Shown in pieces: positions 18,438 through 28,644 of a stretch of 33,466 nucleotides of DNA (position 1 is the stretch's first letter; the number at the start of each line of letters is the position of its first letter). The notes under the pieces are model-generated. The model was not told the origin of the DNA. It was given only the letters and a program-made list of their open reading frames with translations, and did not search any database. Origin of the DNA: Prevotellaceae bacterium (lineage in GTDB: Bacteria; Bacteroidota; Bacteroidia; Bacteroidales; UBA932). The DNA lies in assembly GCA_031280885.1 (NCBI GenBank), contig JAITGD010000167.1, forward strand, positions 1 to 33,466, given 5' to 3'. The position numbers and the translations under genes were made by a program.

Positions 18438-18445
18438 TACTTTTG
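18438..18445 (+). promoter_or_regulatory. -7 box TACTTTTG upstream of the 18479 CDS
   Basis: Consensus TAnnTTTG ~35 nt upstream of ATG. Confidence 0.45.
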
Positions 18446-18478
18446 TCAGCGAAAATAATTTAACAAGAGATTCAATAA

Positions 18479-19180
18479 ATGGATGAGGAACAGGATTTAG
18501 ATCCGGGAATAAAATCGAACATAGTGAACATTCTGCGCGATAAATCAAGCGTAAAACAGAAGGTTTACGACAATACTTTTGAGACCTTTTCGAGCCTGAA
18601 AGAGGTGTTGCATGAACTGATAAACGAAATAAACGACGACCTGACCGGCTCCGACCGCCGTATCAAATTGGATTATCGCGATAGAGGAAAATTTGAAGCC
18701 GAAGCTAAAGTTGCCGAAGATACTCTGATTTTTAGTATGCACTCGAATGTGTTCGAGTTCGACCGCGAACATTCCGTCTGGAAAACTTCATACGTAAAGG
18801 CAAATAAACTAAATTCATACTGCGGTATTATTTATATCTACAATTTCCTGGCCGATTCGTTCAAATACAATCGCGCCAATGATTTGGGATATTTAATCGG
18901 ACGTATTTTTATCAACAGAGAAATGCACTTCTTTGTGGAAGGTAAACGTCAGATGAATTATGTAAACGATTTCGGCTCGCAGATTATCAACGTAAATGAA
19001 CTGCGTAAAATCGTAGAAAAGACTATTCTGTATGCTCTGGATTTCGACCTGCTGACACCTCCATACGATACAGTGAAAATAGCCACCGTCGAACAAGTCA
19101 ATACCAAGATAGAAAGCGCCAAACTCCAAACCGGCAAACGTCTTGGATTCAGATTTAACTCAGATGATGTATTTGAATAG
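18479..19180 (+). CDS. Conserved hypothetical protein (233 aa)
   Basis: Long ORF with clear coding composition, promoter box upstream; family not named with confidence. Confidence 0.7.
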   Translation: MDEEQDLDPGIKSNIVNILRDKSSVKQKVYDNTFETFSSLKEVLHELINEINDDLTGSDRRIKLDYRDRGKFEAEAKVAEDTLIFSMHSNVFEFDREHSVWKTSYVKANKLNSYCGIIYIYNFLADSFKYNRANDLGYLIGRIFINREMHFFVEGKRQMNYVNDFGSQIINVNELRKIVEKTILYALDFDLLTPPYDTVKIATVEQVNTKIESAKLQTGKRLGFRFNSDDVFE

Positions 19181-19404
19181 ACTATTAGACTGTTGGACTT
19201 TTGTCCGGACTTTTGGACTGTTAGACTGTTGGACTGTTAGACTGTTGGACTTTCGTCCGGACTGTTGGACTGTTAGACTGTTGGACGTCTTGATAGTCCA
19301 AATGTCTAAAAGTCCGGACGAAAGTCCAAAAGTCCAAATGTCCAACAGTCTAAAAGTCCGGACAAAAGTCCAAAAGTCTAACAGTCTAACAGTCTAACAG
19401 TCCA
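19178..19404. repeat. Large imperfect inverted repeat built from octamers (forward GACTKTTR arm, reverse YAAMAGTC arm) with paired GTCCGGAC blocks
   Basis: Left TTTTGTCCGGAC...TTTCGTCCGGAC mirrored by right GTCCGGACGAAA...GTCCGGACAAAA. Confidence 0.9.
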
Positions 19405-19408
19405 AAAA

Positions 19409-20482
19409 ATGCTTCTCGAGTGTGTTCCCAATTTCAGCGAAGGTCGCGATTTTGATATAATCCGACAGATATGTAATGAAGTCGAGCGGCTTGCAGGTGT
19501 GAAACTGCTGAATGTCGATTCGGGATATAGCGCAAATCGCACCGTGCTTACTTTCGCCGGCAATCCCGAAGCGGTGTGCGAGGCGGCTTTCAGAGCTATG
19601 CAAAAGGCCGGCGAACTTATCGATATGAGCAAACATTGCGGCACACATCCGCGCACAGGCGCTACCGACGTCTGTCCGCTTATTCCCTTAGACGGCGCAA
19701 GCATGGAAGAGGCAGTAATATACGCTCGGAAACTTGCCGAGAAGGTAGGCGTAGAACTCGGCATACCGGTGTATTGCTACGAAGCTGCGGCTTTCGACCT
19801 CCGACGAAAAAATCTGGCATACTGCCGTCGGGGCGAATACGAGGGTCTGAAAACCCGCATATCGTCCGAAGAAGGCAAGCCCGATTTCGGACCTTCGGTT
19901 TTCGATGAACGAATTGCGCGTACAGGGCTTACTTCCATCGGCGCTCGCGACTTTTTGCTTGCCGTCAATTTCAATCTGAATACCACGTCCGCAAAGTTAG
20001 CAAAGGCTATCGCTCTTGATGTGCGCGAAAAAGGACGAATCAAACCATCCGCAGGAGAAATATCAAAAGATGCCGACGAAAAGCCGGCAAGAATCCCCGG
20101 CTCATTGAAGGCTACCAAAGCTATTGGATGGTATATCGATGAATATGGCATAGCTCAGGTGTCGATGAATATCACCGACCTTGCCGTATGCCCGCTGCAT
20201 GTTGCCTTCGATGAGGTGTGCCGAAAAGCAAACGAGCGCGGAGTAAGGGTTACAGGCGCCGAAATAGTGGGGCTGACGCCTAAACAAGCGCTGATGGAGG
20301 CCGGAAAACATTATCTATCCAATCGGAATGAGAAACCGAGTTCGGCATCAGAAGAGGAACTCATCCGTATTGCCATAGAATCAATGAGGCTCGACGAGCT
20401 GAGACCCTTCGTGCCCGATGAAAAGTTGATAGAATATCTGCTGGAAAATAATAGTTTAATCAAAAGAATATCCACTAATTAA
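19409..20482 (+). CDS. ftcD: Glutamate formimidoyltransferase
   Basis: LECVPNFSEGRD, NVDSGYSANRTVLTFAG, MSKHCGTHPRTGATDVCPLIPL, VGLTPKQALMEAGKHYL. Confidence 0.9.
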   Translation: MLLECVPNFSEGRDFDIIRQICNEVERLAGVKLLNVDSGYSANRTVLTFAGNPEAVCEAAFRAMQKAGELIDMSKHCGTHPRTGATDVCPLIPLDGASMEEAVIYARKLAEKVGVELGIPVYCYEAAAFDLRRKNLAYCRRGEYEGLKTRISSEEGKPDFGPSVFDERIARTGLTSIGARDFLLAVNFNLNTTSAKLAKAIALDVREKGRIKPSAGEISKDADEKPARIPGSLKATKAIGWYIDEYGIAQVSMNITDLAVCPLHVAFDEVCRKANERGVRVTGAEIVGLTPKQALMEAGKHYLSNRNEKPSSASEEELIRIAIESMRLDELRPFVPDEKLIEYLLENNSLIKRISTN

Positions 20483-20500
20483 TAATGTAATTCAAAGAGT

Positions 20501-21790
20501 ATGCTAACTTTAAAATTGATAGAGAATAAGCCTGAGGAAGTCGTCGCACGGCTGGCGGTGAAGGGCTTCGATGCTGCGCGTTTAATCGATGAAATAACGA
20601 TGCTTAACGATAAACGTAAAAATATTCAGGCTGAACTCGACGGCCTGCTGGCCGAACAGAATCGCATGGCCAAAGAAGCAGGAGTAGAAATCGGACGGCT
20701 CAAAAAAGAAGGCCGAATGGATGAGGCCGAATCGATAAAACTGCAAACTGCCGAAAAGACCAACGACCTCCGCGAAAAAAGCAAAGGCTTGGAATCCGAA
20801 GCAAAAACAAGCGAACAGAAATTGCACGAATCTCTTGTGCTGATGCCGAATCTGCCGCACGAATCGGTTCCTCGCGGACGCACTGCCGAAGATAATTTTA
20901 TGGTTCGCTCGGGTGGAATAATCCCGCCGAAAAGCGGCAAATTGCCTCACTGGGATTTGGCTGCGCGATACGATATTATCGACTTTGAATTGGGCAACAA
21001 ACTCACCGGCGCCGGTTTTCCGGTGTACAAAGGCAAAGGCGCAAAACTGCAACGCGCCCTTGTGTCCTTTTTTCTCGACCACAATATCGAAGCCGGCTAC
21101 CTCGAAGTTCAGCCTCCGTATATGGTAAACGAGGATTCGGCCTTCGGTACGGGACAGTTGCCCGACAAGGAGGGGCAAATGTATCACGCCACAGCCGACA
21201 ATCTGTACCTCATTCCCACAGCAGAGGTTCCGGTAACAAATATCCTGCGCGACTGCATACTGCAAAACAGCGATTTGCCGGTGAAATTAACCGCATACAC
21301 TCCCTGCTTCCGTCGCGAAGCCGGCTCGTATGGAAAAGACGTGCGCGGCCTCAACCGTCTGCATCAGTTCGACAAGGTCGAAATTGTGCAAGTGCGCAAG
21401 CCCGAAGAATCGTATCAGGCTCTTGACGAAATGGTGGCTCATGTGGAAAAACTGATCAATAAACTTGGTTTACCCTATCGGATAATGCGTCTCTGCGGAG
21501 GCGATATGAGTTTTGCTTCGGCTTTAACTTATGATTTTGAAGTATATTCTGCCGCTCAGGAGCGTTGGCTGGAAGTAAGCTCGGTGTCGAATTTCGAATC
21601 GTTTCAAGCAAATCGTCTGAAATTACGATACAGAAGCGAGAATAAAAAAACCGAACTGCTGCACACTCTCAACGGAAGCTCCTTAGCTCTCCCGCGAATA
21701 CTTGCCGCTTTGCTCGAAAATAATCAAACAGAAAACAGCATAATCATACCCGAAACATTGCAAACATATACGGGATTTTCTTCAATTTGA
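20501..21790 (+). CDS. serS: Seryl-tRNA synthetase
   Basis: MPNLPHESVPRG, HWDLAARYDIIDFELGNKLTGAGFPVYKGKGAKLQRAL, TAEVPVTNI, CFRREAGSYGKDVRGLNRLHQFDKVEIV, SSLALPRILAALLENNQ. Confidence 0.97.
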   Translation: MLTLKLIENKPEEVVARLAVKGFDAARLIDEITMLNDKRKNIQAELDGLLAEQNRMAKEAGVEIGRLKKEGRMDEAESIKLQTAEKTNDLREKSKGLESEAKTSEQKLHESLVLMPNLPHESVPRGRTAEDNFMVRSGGIIPPKSGKLPHWDLAARYDIIDFELGNKLTGAGFPVYKGKGAKLQRALVSFFLDHNIEAGYLEVQPPYMVNEDSAFGTGQLPDKEGQMYHATADNLYLIPTAEVPVTNILRDCILQNSDLPVKLTAYTPCFRREAGSYGKDVRGLNRLHQFDKVEIVQVRKPEESYQALDEMVAHVEKLINKLGLPYRIMRLCGGDMSFASALTYDFEVYSAAQERWLEVSSVSNFESFQANRLKLRYRSENKKTELLHTLNGSSLALPRILAALLENNQTENSIIIPETLQTYTGFSSI

Positions 21791-22199
21791 TGCAGGATTT
21801 CAAGAACCAAGAATCAGGACGCTACGCAGGCTGGATAGATAATGATTAATTATGAATTATGAATTATGAATTAGCTACGCAGTCTGGAACCAAGAAAGCA
21901 TCTTACATTCAAAAAAGATCTGCGTGCAAAATGACTATCGAACCAGCCTGCGTAGCCAATTCATAATTGCCTGCGTGCAGAATCATTGATGCTATTCACA
22001 AACGACACTGTTTGCGTGCAGCATCATTGATGCTGTTTACAAACGACACGGTTTGCGTGCAGCATCATTGATGCTATTCACAAACGGCGCGGTTTGCGTG
22101 CAGCATCATTGATGCTGTTTACAAACGGCGCGCTCAGTAATTAATCATTATCAATCCAGCCTGCGTAGCGTCTTGGCTCTTGGTTCCTGCAATCCTGAA
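21791..22199. mobile_element. MITE-like composite: ~60-bp inverted repeat arms (21791-21851 / 22139-22199) around a 4 x 41-bp tandem array
   Basis: Reverse complement of the left arm AATTAATCATTATCTATCCAGCCTGCGTAGCGTCCTGATTCTTGGTTCTTGAAATCCTGCA matches right arm AATTAATCATTATCAATCCAGCCTGCGTAGCGTCTTGGCTCTTGGTTCCTGCAATCCTGA. Confidence 0.6.
21972..22135. repeat. Four 41-bp tandem units TGCGTGCAGCATCATTGATGCTRTTYACAAACGRCRCGGTT
   Basis: Unit starts at 21972, 22013, 22054, 22095; internal palindrome GCATCA-T-TGATGC. Confidence 0.92.
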
Positions 22200-22293
22200 T
22201 CTCTCTTAATTCTTAATTTTTAATTCTTAATTGACTGCGTAGCGTCTTGTCTCCTGTAATTTTGGTTCTTGGTTCCAAATAATAAAATTTCAT

Positions 22294-22301
22294 TACTTTT
22301 G
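22294..22301 (+). promoter_or_regulatory. -7 box TACTTTTG upstream of secA
   Basis: TACTTTTG with a TTGG 21 nt upstream; ATG at 22332. Confidence 0.5.
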
Positions 22302-22331
22302 CGCGTTATTCAATAACTCAAAGCTGTTGTA

Positions 22332-25300
22332 ATGAATTTTATTAACTCGGTATTGGCAAAGATTTTCGGCACAAAGTCGGAAAAAGATTTAAAGACAATT
22401 ATGCCTCGCGTAGAAAAAATCAAAGAGATCTATGCGAGAATAGACAAACTAAGCAACGACGAATTGCGTGCTGCTTCAACAGAGTTGAAACAGAAAGTAA
22501 AAGACTATATAGCCGAAGACGAAGCCGAAATCGCCGAACTCAAAGCTCGAATGGAAGATCAAAGCATCGAGATCAAAGAAAAAGAAGAAATCTATACCAA
22601 AATAGATGAAATGACGGAGGCGGTTGATCACAAAATCGAAGAAATATTGCAGGAAGTTTTACCCGAAGCTTTTGCCATAGTCAAATCAACTGCGCGTCGA
22701 TTTACCGAAAATCCGGAATTGGAAGTGAAAGCAAACGATTTCGACCGAAACTTAGCTACTCAAAAAGCAAACGTAATTATCAAAGGCGATAAGGCTATAT
22801 GGCTCAATAAATGGACTGCCGGAGGAAATATGATTACCTGGGATATGATTCATTACGACGTCCAGCTGGCCGGAGGAATTGTTCTGCACGGGCCAAAATT
22901 GCAGTACGAAAATATGCCCGACGGCAAAAAGAAACTCATCGGTGCGGTAGCCGAAATGGGTACAGGCGAAGGAAAAACACTGGTGGCTACTCTCCCCGTA
23001 TTTCTGAACGCTTTGCCCGGTAAAGGGGTGCATATTGTAACGGTGAATAATTACCTCTCGCAACGCGACTCGGAATGGATGGGGCCAATTTACGAATTTC
23101 ACGGATTGACGGTGGATTGTATCGATAAACACGAACCAAACTCCGACGCAAGACGAAAAGCATATAATGCCGATATTACTTTCGGAACGAATAACGAATT
23201 TGGCTTCGATTATCTGCGTGATAACATGGTTTTCTCGCCCAGCGAACTTGTCCAAAGAAAACATCATTACGCAATAGTGGACGAAGTCGATTCGGTTTTG
23301 ATTGACGACGCTCGTACTCCTTTAATCATTTCGGGCCCTGTGCCGCGAGGCGACGACCAAATGTTTAACGACTATAAACCATACGTCGATAAACTCTATA
23401 ACGCGCAGCGAAATCTGGTAACGCGCCTGCTGAACGACGCTCGAAAACTTATCGCCGAAAATAAAAACGACGAAGGCGGGCTGCTGCTCTTCCGCGCTCA
23501 CAAAGGGCTGCCTAAATATAAACCACTCATCAAATTCCTTAGCGAACACGGAACAAAAGCTCTCATGCAGAAAACCGAAAATTTCTACATGCAGGACAAC
23601 AGCCGTAATATGTTTAAGGTTACTGATGATTTGTTCTTTGTTATCGACGAAAAACTGAACTCGGTCGAACTGACCGACAAAGGAATCGAACTAATATCGG
23701 GATTAGTAAACGACCAGAAATTCTTCGTCTTGCCGGATGTAGGTAGCGAAATCGCAACGCTCGAAAAAAGCAGCCTGTCGGAAGAGAAAAAAGCCGAACA
23801 AAAAGACCTCCTGCTCAACGATTACTCCATAAAAGCCGAAAGAGTACATACTGTAAATCAGCTCCTCAAAGCATACGCAATGTTCGAAATCGACGTGGAT
23901 TATGTAGTGATGGAAAACAAAGTAAAAATCGTTGATGAACAAACAGGACGTATTCTCGAAGGACGAAGATATTCCGACGGACTTCACCAGGCAATCGAAG
24001 CCAAAGAAAACGTCAAAATCGAAGCCGCAACTCAAACCTTCGCAACGGTTACGCTCCAAAATTACTTCAGAATGTACCACAAACTCGCCGGAATGACTGG
24101 TACTGCCGAAACCGAAGCCGGCGAATTATGGAAAATTTACTATCTCGACGTAATTGTAATCCCAACAAACCGTCCGGTTGTAAGAAAAGACAGCGAAGAC
24201 TTTGTATTCAAAACCAAACGCGAAAAATATACTGCCGTTATCGACGAAATCGTCAAACTAAGTAATCAGGATAAACGTCCGGTACTTGTCGGAACAACTT
24301 CGGTTGAAATCTCCGAACTGCTAAGCCGAATGTTGAAGCTGAGAGGCATCAAACACAATGTGCTGAATGCAAAAAATCATAAACGCGAAGCCGAAATTGT
24401 AGCCGAAGCCGGACACGCTGGCACTGTAACTATTGCCACAAATATGGCCGGACGCGGTACGGATATTAAACTCGGACAAGGAGTAAAAGAAGCCGGAGGA
24501 CTTGCAATCGTCGGTACCGAAAGGCACGAATCAAGACGAGTGGACAGGCAGCTGAGAGGTCGCGCCGGACGACAAGGCGATCCGGGAACTTCCCAATTCT
24601 ACGTCTCGCTCGAAGACAATCTTATGCGTCTCTTCGGATCCGAAAGAATCGCCCGAATGATGGACACGCTCGGCCTCAAAGAAGGCGAAGTTATTCAACA
24701 TTCGATGATCTCGCGTTCAATAGAACGGGCGCAACGAAAAGTAGAAGAAAATAACTTCGGAATCAGAAAAAGACTGCTCGAATACGACGACGTGATGAAC
24801 TCGCAACGAAAAGTGATTTACTCGCGACGTCAGCACGCTCTACACGGCGAAAGAGTTGATGTGGACATTGTAAACATGCTGGCCGACTATTGCGAATCGC
24901 TCTCGGAACAACTCGCCGGAACCGACTACGAATCATTCTACAACGAAATCATACGTAAACTGTTTGTCGCGCCGGCTATCTCGCCCGAAGAATATCCCGA
25001 CCTCCGGCACGAAGCTATCGCCGAAAAACTCGCCTCGCAAGTGCGCGAAGCATACGTCCGTCGAATGGATATGCTCGCAAAACAAGCCTGGCCGGTAATA
25101 AAAGACATCTACGAAACTCAAAAACATCTTTACGATAACATTCTTATCCCCGTTAGCGACGGATATAAAATGTTTAACATCACTATAAACCTCCGCGAAG
25201 CATACGAAAATCAAGCCCAAACGCTCGGAAAAGCATACAGCAAAACTATTATGCTGCTGATGATCGACGAACATTGGAAAGAACATCTCCGCGAAATGGA

Positions 25301-25673
25301 CGACCTCAGACAATCGGTACAAAACGCTTCTTATGAACAAAAAGACCCTCTGTTGATATACAAATTCGAATCGTATCAACTCTTTAAAAACATGCTCGAC
25401 CGCATAACTCACGACCTCACCGGCTCGTTGCTAAAAGCTCAAATCCCAACCTACGACAATCGCCCGATACGACGCAGCGAACCGCCGCGACGTACCGATA
25501 TGAGCCGCATGCAAGCCGGTCGAGAAGACCTCGCCGCTTCCGGCGGAGGCGAAAGCGGAGGACCTCAACAACACGCGCCTGCCAAAGTAGAAAAACGTCC
25601 GGGACGTAACGAACCTTGCCCCTGTGGAAGTGGAAAAAAATACAAAAACTGTCACGGTCGTACCGAAGGATAA
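22332..25673 (+). CDS. secA: Preprotein translocase subunit SecA
   Basis: [61 protein letters not shown]-terminal [15 protein letters not shown]. Confidence 0.98.
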   Translation: MNFINSVLAKIFGTKSEKDLKTIMPRVEKIKEIYARIDKLSNDELRAASTELKQKVKDYIAEDEAEIAELKARMEDQSIEIKEKEEIYTKIDEMTEAVDHKIEEILQEVLPEAFAIVKSTARRFTENPELEVKANDFDRNLATQKANVIIKGDKAIWLNKWTAGGNMITWDMIHYDVQLAGGIVLHGPKLQYENMPDGKKKLIGAVAEMGTGEGKTLVATLPVFLNALPGKGVHIVTVNNYLSQRDSEWMGPIYEFHGLTVDCIDKHEPNSDARRKAYNADITFGTNNEFGFDYLRDNMVFSPSELVQRKHHYAIVDEVDSVLIDDARTPLIISGPVPRGDDQMFNDYKPYVDKLYNAQRNLVTRLLNDARKLIAENKNDEGGLLLFRAHKGLPKYKPLIKFLSEHGTKALMQKTENFYMQDNSRNMFKVTDDLFFVIDEKLNSVELTDKGIELISGLVNDQKFFVLPDVGSEIATLEKSSLSEEKKAEQKDLLLNDYSIKAERVHTVNQLLKAYAMFEIDVDYVVMENKVKIVDEQTGRILEGRRYSDGLHQAIEAKENVKIEAATQTFATVTLQNYFRMYHKLAGMTGTAETEAGELWKIYYLDVIVIPTNRPVVRKDSEDFVFKTKREKYTAVIDEIVKLSNQDKRPVLVGTTSVEISELLSRMLKLRGIKHNVLNAKNHKREAEIVAEAGHAGTVTIATNMAGRGTDIKLGQGVKEAGGLAIVGTERHESRRVDRQLRGRAGRQGDPGTSQFYVSLEDNLMRLFGSERIARMMDTLGLKEGEVIQHSMISRSIERAQRKVEENNFGIRKRLLEYDDVMNSQRKVIYSRRQHALHGERVDVDIVNMLADYCESLSEQLAGTDYESFYNEIIRKLFVAPAISPEEYPDLRHEAIAEKLASQVREAYVRRMDMLAKQAWPVIKDIYETQKHLYDNILIPVSDGYKMFNITINLREAYENQAQTLGKAYSKTIMLLMIDEHWKEHLREMDDLRQSVQNASYEQKDPLLIYKFESYQLFKNMLDRITHDLTGSLLKAQIPTYDNRPIRRSEPPRRTDMSRMQAGREDLAASGGGESGGPQQHAPAKVEKRPGRNEPCPCGSGKKYKNCHGRTEG

Positions 25674-25731
25674 AAAATATGATAAATGACGTGAAACAAT
25701 ATCGAAACTCAAGCTGAAACCACCCGAAACC

Positions 25732-26322
25732 ATGAATACTAAAAACTTTATGACCATCGCGCTTACCCTTTGTCTGACGGCGGGAATTGTTTCATGCGGA
25801 CAAGGCGGAGGAGACGAAGATTATCCTTACGACCGTATCGAAGGCGGAGGAAATTTTATGAGAGCAAACACACTCCGACTTTATTATATCGACGCTCAAG
25901 GTCAGGGTTTGATTGACCCCGACCAGCTTGCTTCGCTTCCTGTATCGTATAACAAACTTCCGGACGAAAATCTTCCCGACTCAATCCCCGCTCCCGACGA
26001 TTTCGACGGCGATTCGTACAACGCAAACCACAATCTCATCGCACTCGACCACGACCTGAATATGTATTACATGCAAACAAATACATACGGAGATATGAGC
26101 CGCCCGGATTATACCTTTTATATATGGTTCAACGGCGCTTTCGACGCCATGAACCTCTCTTACCGATATACCGACAAAAACGTCGTCGGAGGAAAATATC
26201 ACGCCAAAATAATCTCCTGGAAATTCAACGGAACTCATATATATTCCGACGACGAGGGAATGGATAAAAAAGTCTTTATCAAAAAATCAGACAATAACAC
26301 AACTATTTCTTTTAATAAATAA
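25732..26322 (+). CDS. Putative lipoprotein (196 aa)
   Basis: MNTKNFMTIALTLCLTAGIVSCGQGG lipobox. Confidence 0.65.
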   Translation: MNTKNFMTIALTLCLTAGIVSCGQGGGDEDYPYDRIEGGGNFMRANTLRLYYIDAQGQGLIDPDQLASLPVSYNKLPDENLPDSIPAPDDFDGDSYNANHNLIALDHDLNMYYMQTNTYGDMSRPDYTFYIWFNGAFDAMNLSYRYTDKNVVGGKYHAKIISWKFNGTHIYSDDEGMDKKVFIKKSDNNTTISFNK

Positions 26323-26354
26323 CAACAACACTTTACACTTTAATTATTCAAAAA

Positions 26355-27590
26355 ATGACGTTACAAATATTTAGAATTAAACTTTTGATCCTTGTCTGCT
26401 TCTGTGCCGCAACAGCCTGCGTAAGCAAAAAAGACAAATTTGTGAGCGAAAATATTCGCTTTGCAGCATCACAAACCGACTCCTTGCTGGCCAAAATCGG
26501 AGATCCCCACAGAAAAGAACCGAGAACAATCAACGCCGACGGCAAGGTCGCAATGGTCGGAATCTACGACTGGACAAGCGGATTCTTCCCAGGAAATCTC
26601 TGGTATATTTACGAATTGACCGGCGATTCTATCTGGCGTAAACGAGCCGAAGAATGGACTGCTATCCTCGAACCTTTGAAGACCTTCACCGGTCATCACG
26701 ACCTCGGATTTATGATGTTCTGCAGCTACGGAAACGGATTCCGACTTACAGGTAATGAGCAATACAAAGAAATCCTGCTCGAAACAGCTAACTCACTCGC
26801 ATCGCGATTCAGCCCTGCAACAAGCTGCATCAAATCGTGGAACGGATTCAAACCATGGACCGACACAATCAAATGTCCATTTCCCGTTATCATCGACAAT
26901 ATGATGAACCTCGAACTACTCCTTTGGGCTGCAAAAACCTCCGGAAATAACGAACTCCGAGACATTGCGCTCACTCACGCCAAAACAACAATGGCTAATC
27001 ATCTGCGTCCCGACTTCAGCACATACCACGTGGTGTGCTACGACACAATTACCGGTGAAGTTACAAACCGAAACACTCACCAGGGATTTGCCGATAACTC
27101 GACCTGGGCGCGAGGACAGGCCTGGGGAACATACGGATTCACTATGATGTTCCGCGAAACCGGCGATTCTGCTTATCTGCAAACAGCAAAAAACCTGGCC
27201 GACTTCTTTATCAACCATCCGAACTTGCCCGCCGACAAAGTGCCGTACTGGGACTTCGACGCCGGACGCGATGGCTTCGTTTCGGCTTCGCAATACAAGC
27301 CCGAAACATATCCCGAACAGCCCCGCGACGCTTCGGCTGCTGCTGTGGCCGCATCTGCTCTCTTTGATCTCTCGATTTTCTTGAAAGATCGCAAATATTT
27401 CGACGCCGCCGAAACCATACTGCACTCTTTGGCCTCGCCTGCCTACCGCGCACAGCTCGGCGCTAACGGAGGATTCCTGCTTGAACATTGCGTAGGAAGC
27501 ATCCCGCACAATTCCGAAATCAACGTCCCCTTAGTTTATGCCGATTACTATTTCCTCGAAGCTCTTGGAAAATATAAGAAAAGTAAATAA
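26355..27590 (+). CDS. Glycoside hydrolase family 88-like (unsaturated glucuronyl hydrolase) lipoprotein
   Basis: DWTSGFFPGNLWYIYELTGD, HDLGFMMFCSYGNGFRLT, IIDNMMNLELLLWAAK, STWARGQAWGTYGFTMMFRETGD, YWDFDAG. Confidence 0.88.
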   Translation: MTLQIFRIKLLILVCFCAATACVSKKDKFVSENIRFAASQTDSLLAKIGDPHRKEPRTINADGKVAMVGIYDWTSGFFPGNLWYIYELTGDSIWRKRAEEWTAILEPLKTFTGHHDLGFMMFCSYGNGFRLTGNEQYKEILLETANSLASRFSPATSCIKSWNGFKPWTDTIKCPFPVIIDNMMNLELLLWAAKTSGNNELRDIALTHAKTTMANHLRPDFSTYHVVCYDTITGEVTNRNTHQGFADNSTWARGQAWGTYGFTMMFRETGDSAYLQTAKNLADFFINHPNLPADKVPYWDFDAGRDGFVSASQYKPETYPEQPRDASAAAVAASALFDLSIFLKDRKYFDAAETILHSLASPAYRAQLGANGGFLLEHCVGSIPHNSEINVPLVYADYYFLEALGKYKKSK

Positions 27591-27608
27591 ACTCAAACCA
27601 TCGGGCGA

Positions 27609-27636
27609 TGCGCCGCATCAATCAAGATGCGGCGCA
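27609..27636 (+). promoter_or_regulatory. 11-bp perfect stem hairpin overlapping the hyfC-like start codon
   Basis: TGCGCCGCATC-AATCAA-GATGCGGCGCA; ATG at 27627 lies in the right arm. Confidence 0.6.
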
Positions 27637-28565
27637 AAACCCCGATAAAATCTCCCTCTGTGCTTTCATTAATATTTATAGTGATTTGCGCCGCCATCTC
27701 GCCCGGCCTCCTCAATCGCACTCGCAGCATACTTAGCGGACGAAAAGGCCCGAAATTACTGCAAGCAATCTACAACCTCGCCCTACTCTCGCGCAAAGGC
27801 GCCGTTTACAGCTCCGCTTCGGGATTTGTCTTCCGAGCCGCACCAACAGTAAGCCTTGCAGCGATTATAGTAGCAATGCTCATGGTTCCATTCGGCAAAT
27901 TCAACTCCTTAATATCCTTCCCCTGCGATTTTGTACTCTTCGCATATCTCTTTGCCGTCAGCCGTTTTGCAATGATACTCGGCGCACTCGACACCGCAAG
28001 CAGCTTCGAAGGCATGGGAGCCTCCCGCGAAGCATTGTACGGAATGTTGGTCGAACCGGCATTCTTTATCCTGGCAGGAACCTTTGCAATGATCTCGGGA
28101 TACAACTCATTTGAACAAATATTCGGCTTCTTCGACCCGCAAAATCTCGCCTCGATGATTCCGGGAACCTTAGCCGCTTTTACTTTCTTCTGCATGATGC
28201 TCGTGGAAACAAGCCGGCTTCCGGTGGACGACCCGCGAACTCATCTTGAATTAACAATGATTCACGAAGTAATGATTCTTGATTACTGCGGATTCGACCT
28301 CGCTGCTATACAAACTGCAAACTATCTGAAAGCGGCAATTTATGCAGTCCTCGCTTCGTTGTGCCTGCTGCCTTACAGCATGAATTTTGCCTTCTACAGC
28401 CCGCTTTTCATCTTTGTAGTCTTACTTTCGCCTGTAATTACAGGAATTTTTGAAAGTTTCCGCGCACGAAATCGCCTGCAAAGAAACCCTTCGTATATTT
28501 TGACCATCACAGCAATGGCTTTCGTAGCTTTCCTGACCGCCGCAATCCAAAATATGGAACATTGA
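27627..28565 (+). CDS. HyfC/HycD/NuoH-like membrane subunit (hydrogenase-4/formate hydrogenlyase subunit 4 family)
   Basis: GRKGPKLLQAIYNLALLSRKGAV, ALDTASSFEGMGASREALYGMLVEPAF, SRLPVDDPRTHLELTMIHEVMILDYCG. Confidence 0.88.
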   Translation: MRRKTPIKSPSVLSLIFIVICAAISPGLLNRTRSILSGRKGPKLLQAIYNLALLSRKGAVYSSASGFVFRAAPTVSLAAIIVAMLMVPFGKFNSLISFPCDFVLFAYLFAVSRFAMILGALDTASSFEGMGASREALYGMLVEPAFFILAGTFAMISGYNSFEQIFGFFDPQNLASMIPGTLAAFTFFCMMLVETSRLPVDDPRTHLELTMIHEVMILDYCGFDLAAIQTANYLKAAIYAVLASLCLLPYSMNFAFYSPLFIFVVLLSPVITGIFESFRARNRLQRNPSYILTITAMAFVAFLTAAIQNMEH

Positions 28566-28644
28566 ACGAAACACATCGAAATGAAACGCATCAAAATAGA
28601 AATAATACTTAATTTTGTGAGACAATTAAATAAAATTTACAAAA

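Noticed and set aside
19143-19397. Small ORFs on both strands with LLDCWTV / VQQSNSPT repeats
   Set aside because: Low-complexity octamer arrays are open in most frames; no start context or conserved domain.
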